Below, piece after piece: positions 5,660 through 6,314 of a DNA stretch of 6,314 nucleotides. Under the pieces are notes generated by a model, which did no database searches, was not told the origin of the DNA, and saw only the letters and a list, made by a program, of their open reading frames with translations. Made by a program: the position numbers and the translations under genes. The stretch's first letter is position 1. Every line of letters begins with the position of its first letter. The DNA lies in contig PMDM01000491.1 in NCBI GenBank assembly GCA_003155565.1, positions 419 to 6,732 on the forward strand. Reading direction: 5' to 3'. This DNA comes from Methylococcaceae bacterium (GTDB lineage Bacteria > Pseudomonadota > Gammaproteobacteria > Methylococcales > Methylomonadaceae).

Positions 5660-5685
5660 TGATCTTGCCCCGCTCTAGCGGACAC
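5660..5685 (+). repeat. Candidate left terminal inverted repeat of the IS3-like element
   Basis: The segment starts TGATCTTGCCCC and ends with GCGGACAC-like sequence just upstream of orfA. It is assigned by resemblance to IS3-family ends and by its position between the ISL3-like fragment and orfA. The matching right repeat is outside the window, so the exact length is unproven. Confidence 0.4.
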
Positions 5686-5722
5686 TCGGCTAAGAGAGTA
5701 ATCTCTAAACCCGAGGTGCATA

Positions 5723-5992
5723 ATGAACACCAAAAAAGAACCAAAACCCCAAGTTGTCCGCAACAAATATACCGCACAATTTAAAGAGCAAGCTTTAGAA
5801 CGGGCGGATCGGGATGGCATCCCCAAGGTGACGCAGGATTTAGGCCTCGCCGAAGCGAGGTAGTATTCTTGGTGCACAAAACGTCGGCAAAGTGGGAAGC
5901 CGTTTGAAGGACAAAAGCCTCAACAAGCCGAACTGGCCAGCCTCAAACGGGTTGTGCCTCGCCTGGAAGACGAGGTGGCTTTCCTAAAAAAG
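5723..5992 (+). pseudogene. IS3-family orfA with a premature amber stop and lost 3' end
   Basis: The ATG at 5723 has GAGG at 5713-5716, 6 nt upstream. The first 46 codons (start MNTKKEPKPQVVRNKYTAQF) encode the helix-turn-helix half of OrfA. TAG at 5861-5863 then interrupts the frame where a residue such as Leu stands before YSW in relatives. The same frame resumes with YSWCTKRRQSGKPFEGQKPQ and the leucine-zipper block ELASLKRVVPRLEDEVAFLKK, ending at 5992. The usual AAAYFA-type end of OrfA is missing, and sequence typical of the middle of OrfB follows directly. OrfA normally binds the IS ends and regulates transposition; this copy can make at most a truncated DNA-binding peptide. Confidence 0.8.
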
Positions 5993-6314
5993 GGCAGGCT
6001 GGCGCAGGATTTTAGCGCAGACAAGCCTGACTAGAAGTGGGTGTCCGACATCATTTATATCTGGACGGACGAAGGCTGCCAGCAGGCGTGGTTGTCCATT
6101 CTGACAGGGGCAACCAGCAGCCTACCAGAAACTTTCCCATAAACACCGACTCATCTGTAGAAAGCTAAGAAAGGCGATTGCTACGACAATGCCGCAATGG
6201 AAAGCTGGAACCACAGCTTTAAGGTCGAAGCGGTGCATGGCGAACGCTTTAAAACCCGGACAGATGCCAAGTATCAAGTGTTCGAATACATTGAAGTGTA
6301 TTACAATCGCAAAC
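5993..6314 (+). pseudogene. IS3-family orfB (DDE transposase) remnant, internally deleted
   Basis: The OrfB N-terminal helix-turn-helix is absent. What remains starts near LAQDFSADKPD, with an amber codon at 6032-6034, then KWVSDIIYIWTDEG carrying the first catalytic Asp (codon 6047). About 40 residues are missing before VVVHSDRGNQQ in another frame, with the second Asp at codon 6103. A further frame gives YQKLSHKHRLIC. From 6170 the original frame returns with KGDCYDNAAMESWNHSFKVE, where the catalytic Glu is at codon 6200, and continues through EYIEVYYNRK to the window end. The Asp-to-Glu spacing is close to the family's DD(35)E, while the first two Asp are far too close. All catalytic codons persist, but no continuous protein can be made. 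Confidence 0.8.

Larger units (their letters stand above)
5660..6314 (+). mobile_element. Decayed IS3-family insertion sequence, right end outside the window
   Basis: The element carries orfA and orfB remnants in the usual order. A plausible left terminus starts TGATCTTGCCCC at 5660, in the style of IS3-family ends that begin TGA and contain a CCCC block about 60 bp before orfA. This boundary coincides with the abrupt end of the ISL3-like fragment, suggesting insertion into that older transposon. Large internal segments are missing and the reading frame is broken repeatedly, so it cannot encode its own transposase. Without the right end, target duplications cannot be tested. Confidence 0.75.

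Noticed and set aside
5861..6034. In-frame amber codons in the IS3 remnant, considered as recoding or programmed readthrough
   Set aside because: The same region also has frameshifts, an ochre stop and large deletions. This is ordinary pseudogene decay.

Overview
The window looks like chromosomal DNA from a Gram-negative bacterium, most likely a gammaproteobacterium. It encodes an outer-membrane porin, a probable lipoprotein, and an ATP-grasp/alpha-E pair of a type common in proteobacteria. Pairing a porin with a urea/short-chain-amide binding protein recalls methylotrophs and methanotrophs such as Methylophilus or Methylococcales. That taxonomic placement is inference from remembered gene content; no search was possible.

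Left part (1-1397, minus strand): the first 44 codons of a urea-type ABC transporter substrate-binding protein (urtA-like) lie 28 bp downstream of a complete 411-aa outer-membrane porin. The two appear to form an uptake operon reading out of the window to the left, with the porin crossing the outer membrane and the binding protein capturing solute in the periplasm.

Middle (1398-3035): a 202-bp divergent control region holds two inverted repeats and a near-consensus sigma-70 promoter. That promoter drives an unrecognised 257-aa lipoprotein and sits so close to its ATG that the mRNA would be almost leaderless. After the lipoprotein come about 660 bp without a convincing gene. This stretch has several hairpins, including two interleaved 7-bp inverted repeats, and ends in a strong Rho-independent terminator only 48 bp before the next gene.

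Right part (3036-5422, plus strand): a tightly coupled two-gene operon encodes a circularly permuted ATP-grasp protein (DUF404/DUF407 type) and an alpha-E (DUF403) protein. This is the core of a widespread but biochemically unresolved predicted amide- or peptide-bond-forming system. Its usual companions, a transglutaminase-like protein and often an Anbu-type proteasome-like peptidase, are absent from the window.

Right end (5423-6314): the DNA immediately downstream of alpha-E is a transposon graveyard. A short frameshifted ISL3-family transposase fragment on the minus strand abuts a decayed IS3-family element on the plus strand. The IS3 element has lost internal blocks of orfA and orfB and carries nonsense and frameshift mutations, yet all three DDE catalytic codons are still recognisable. 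It runs off the end of the window.
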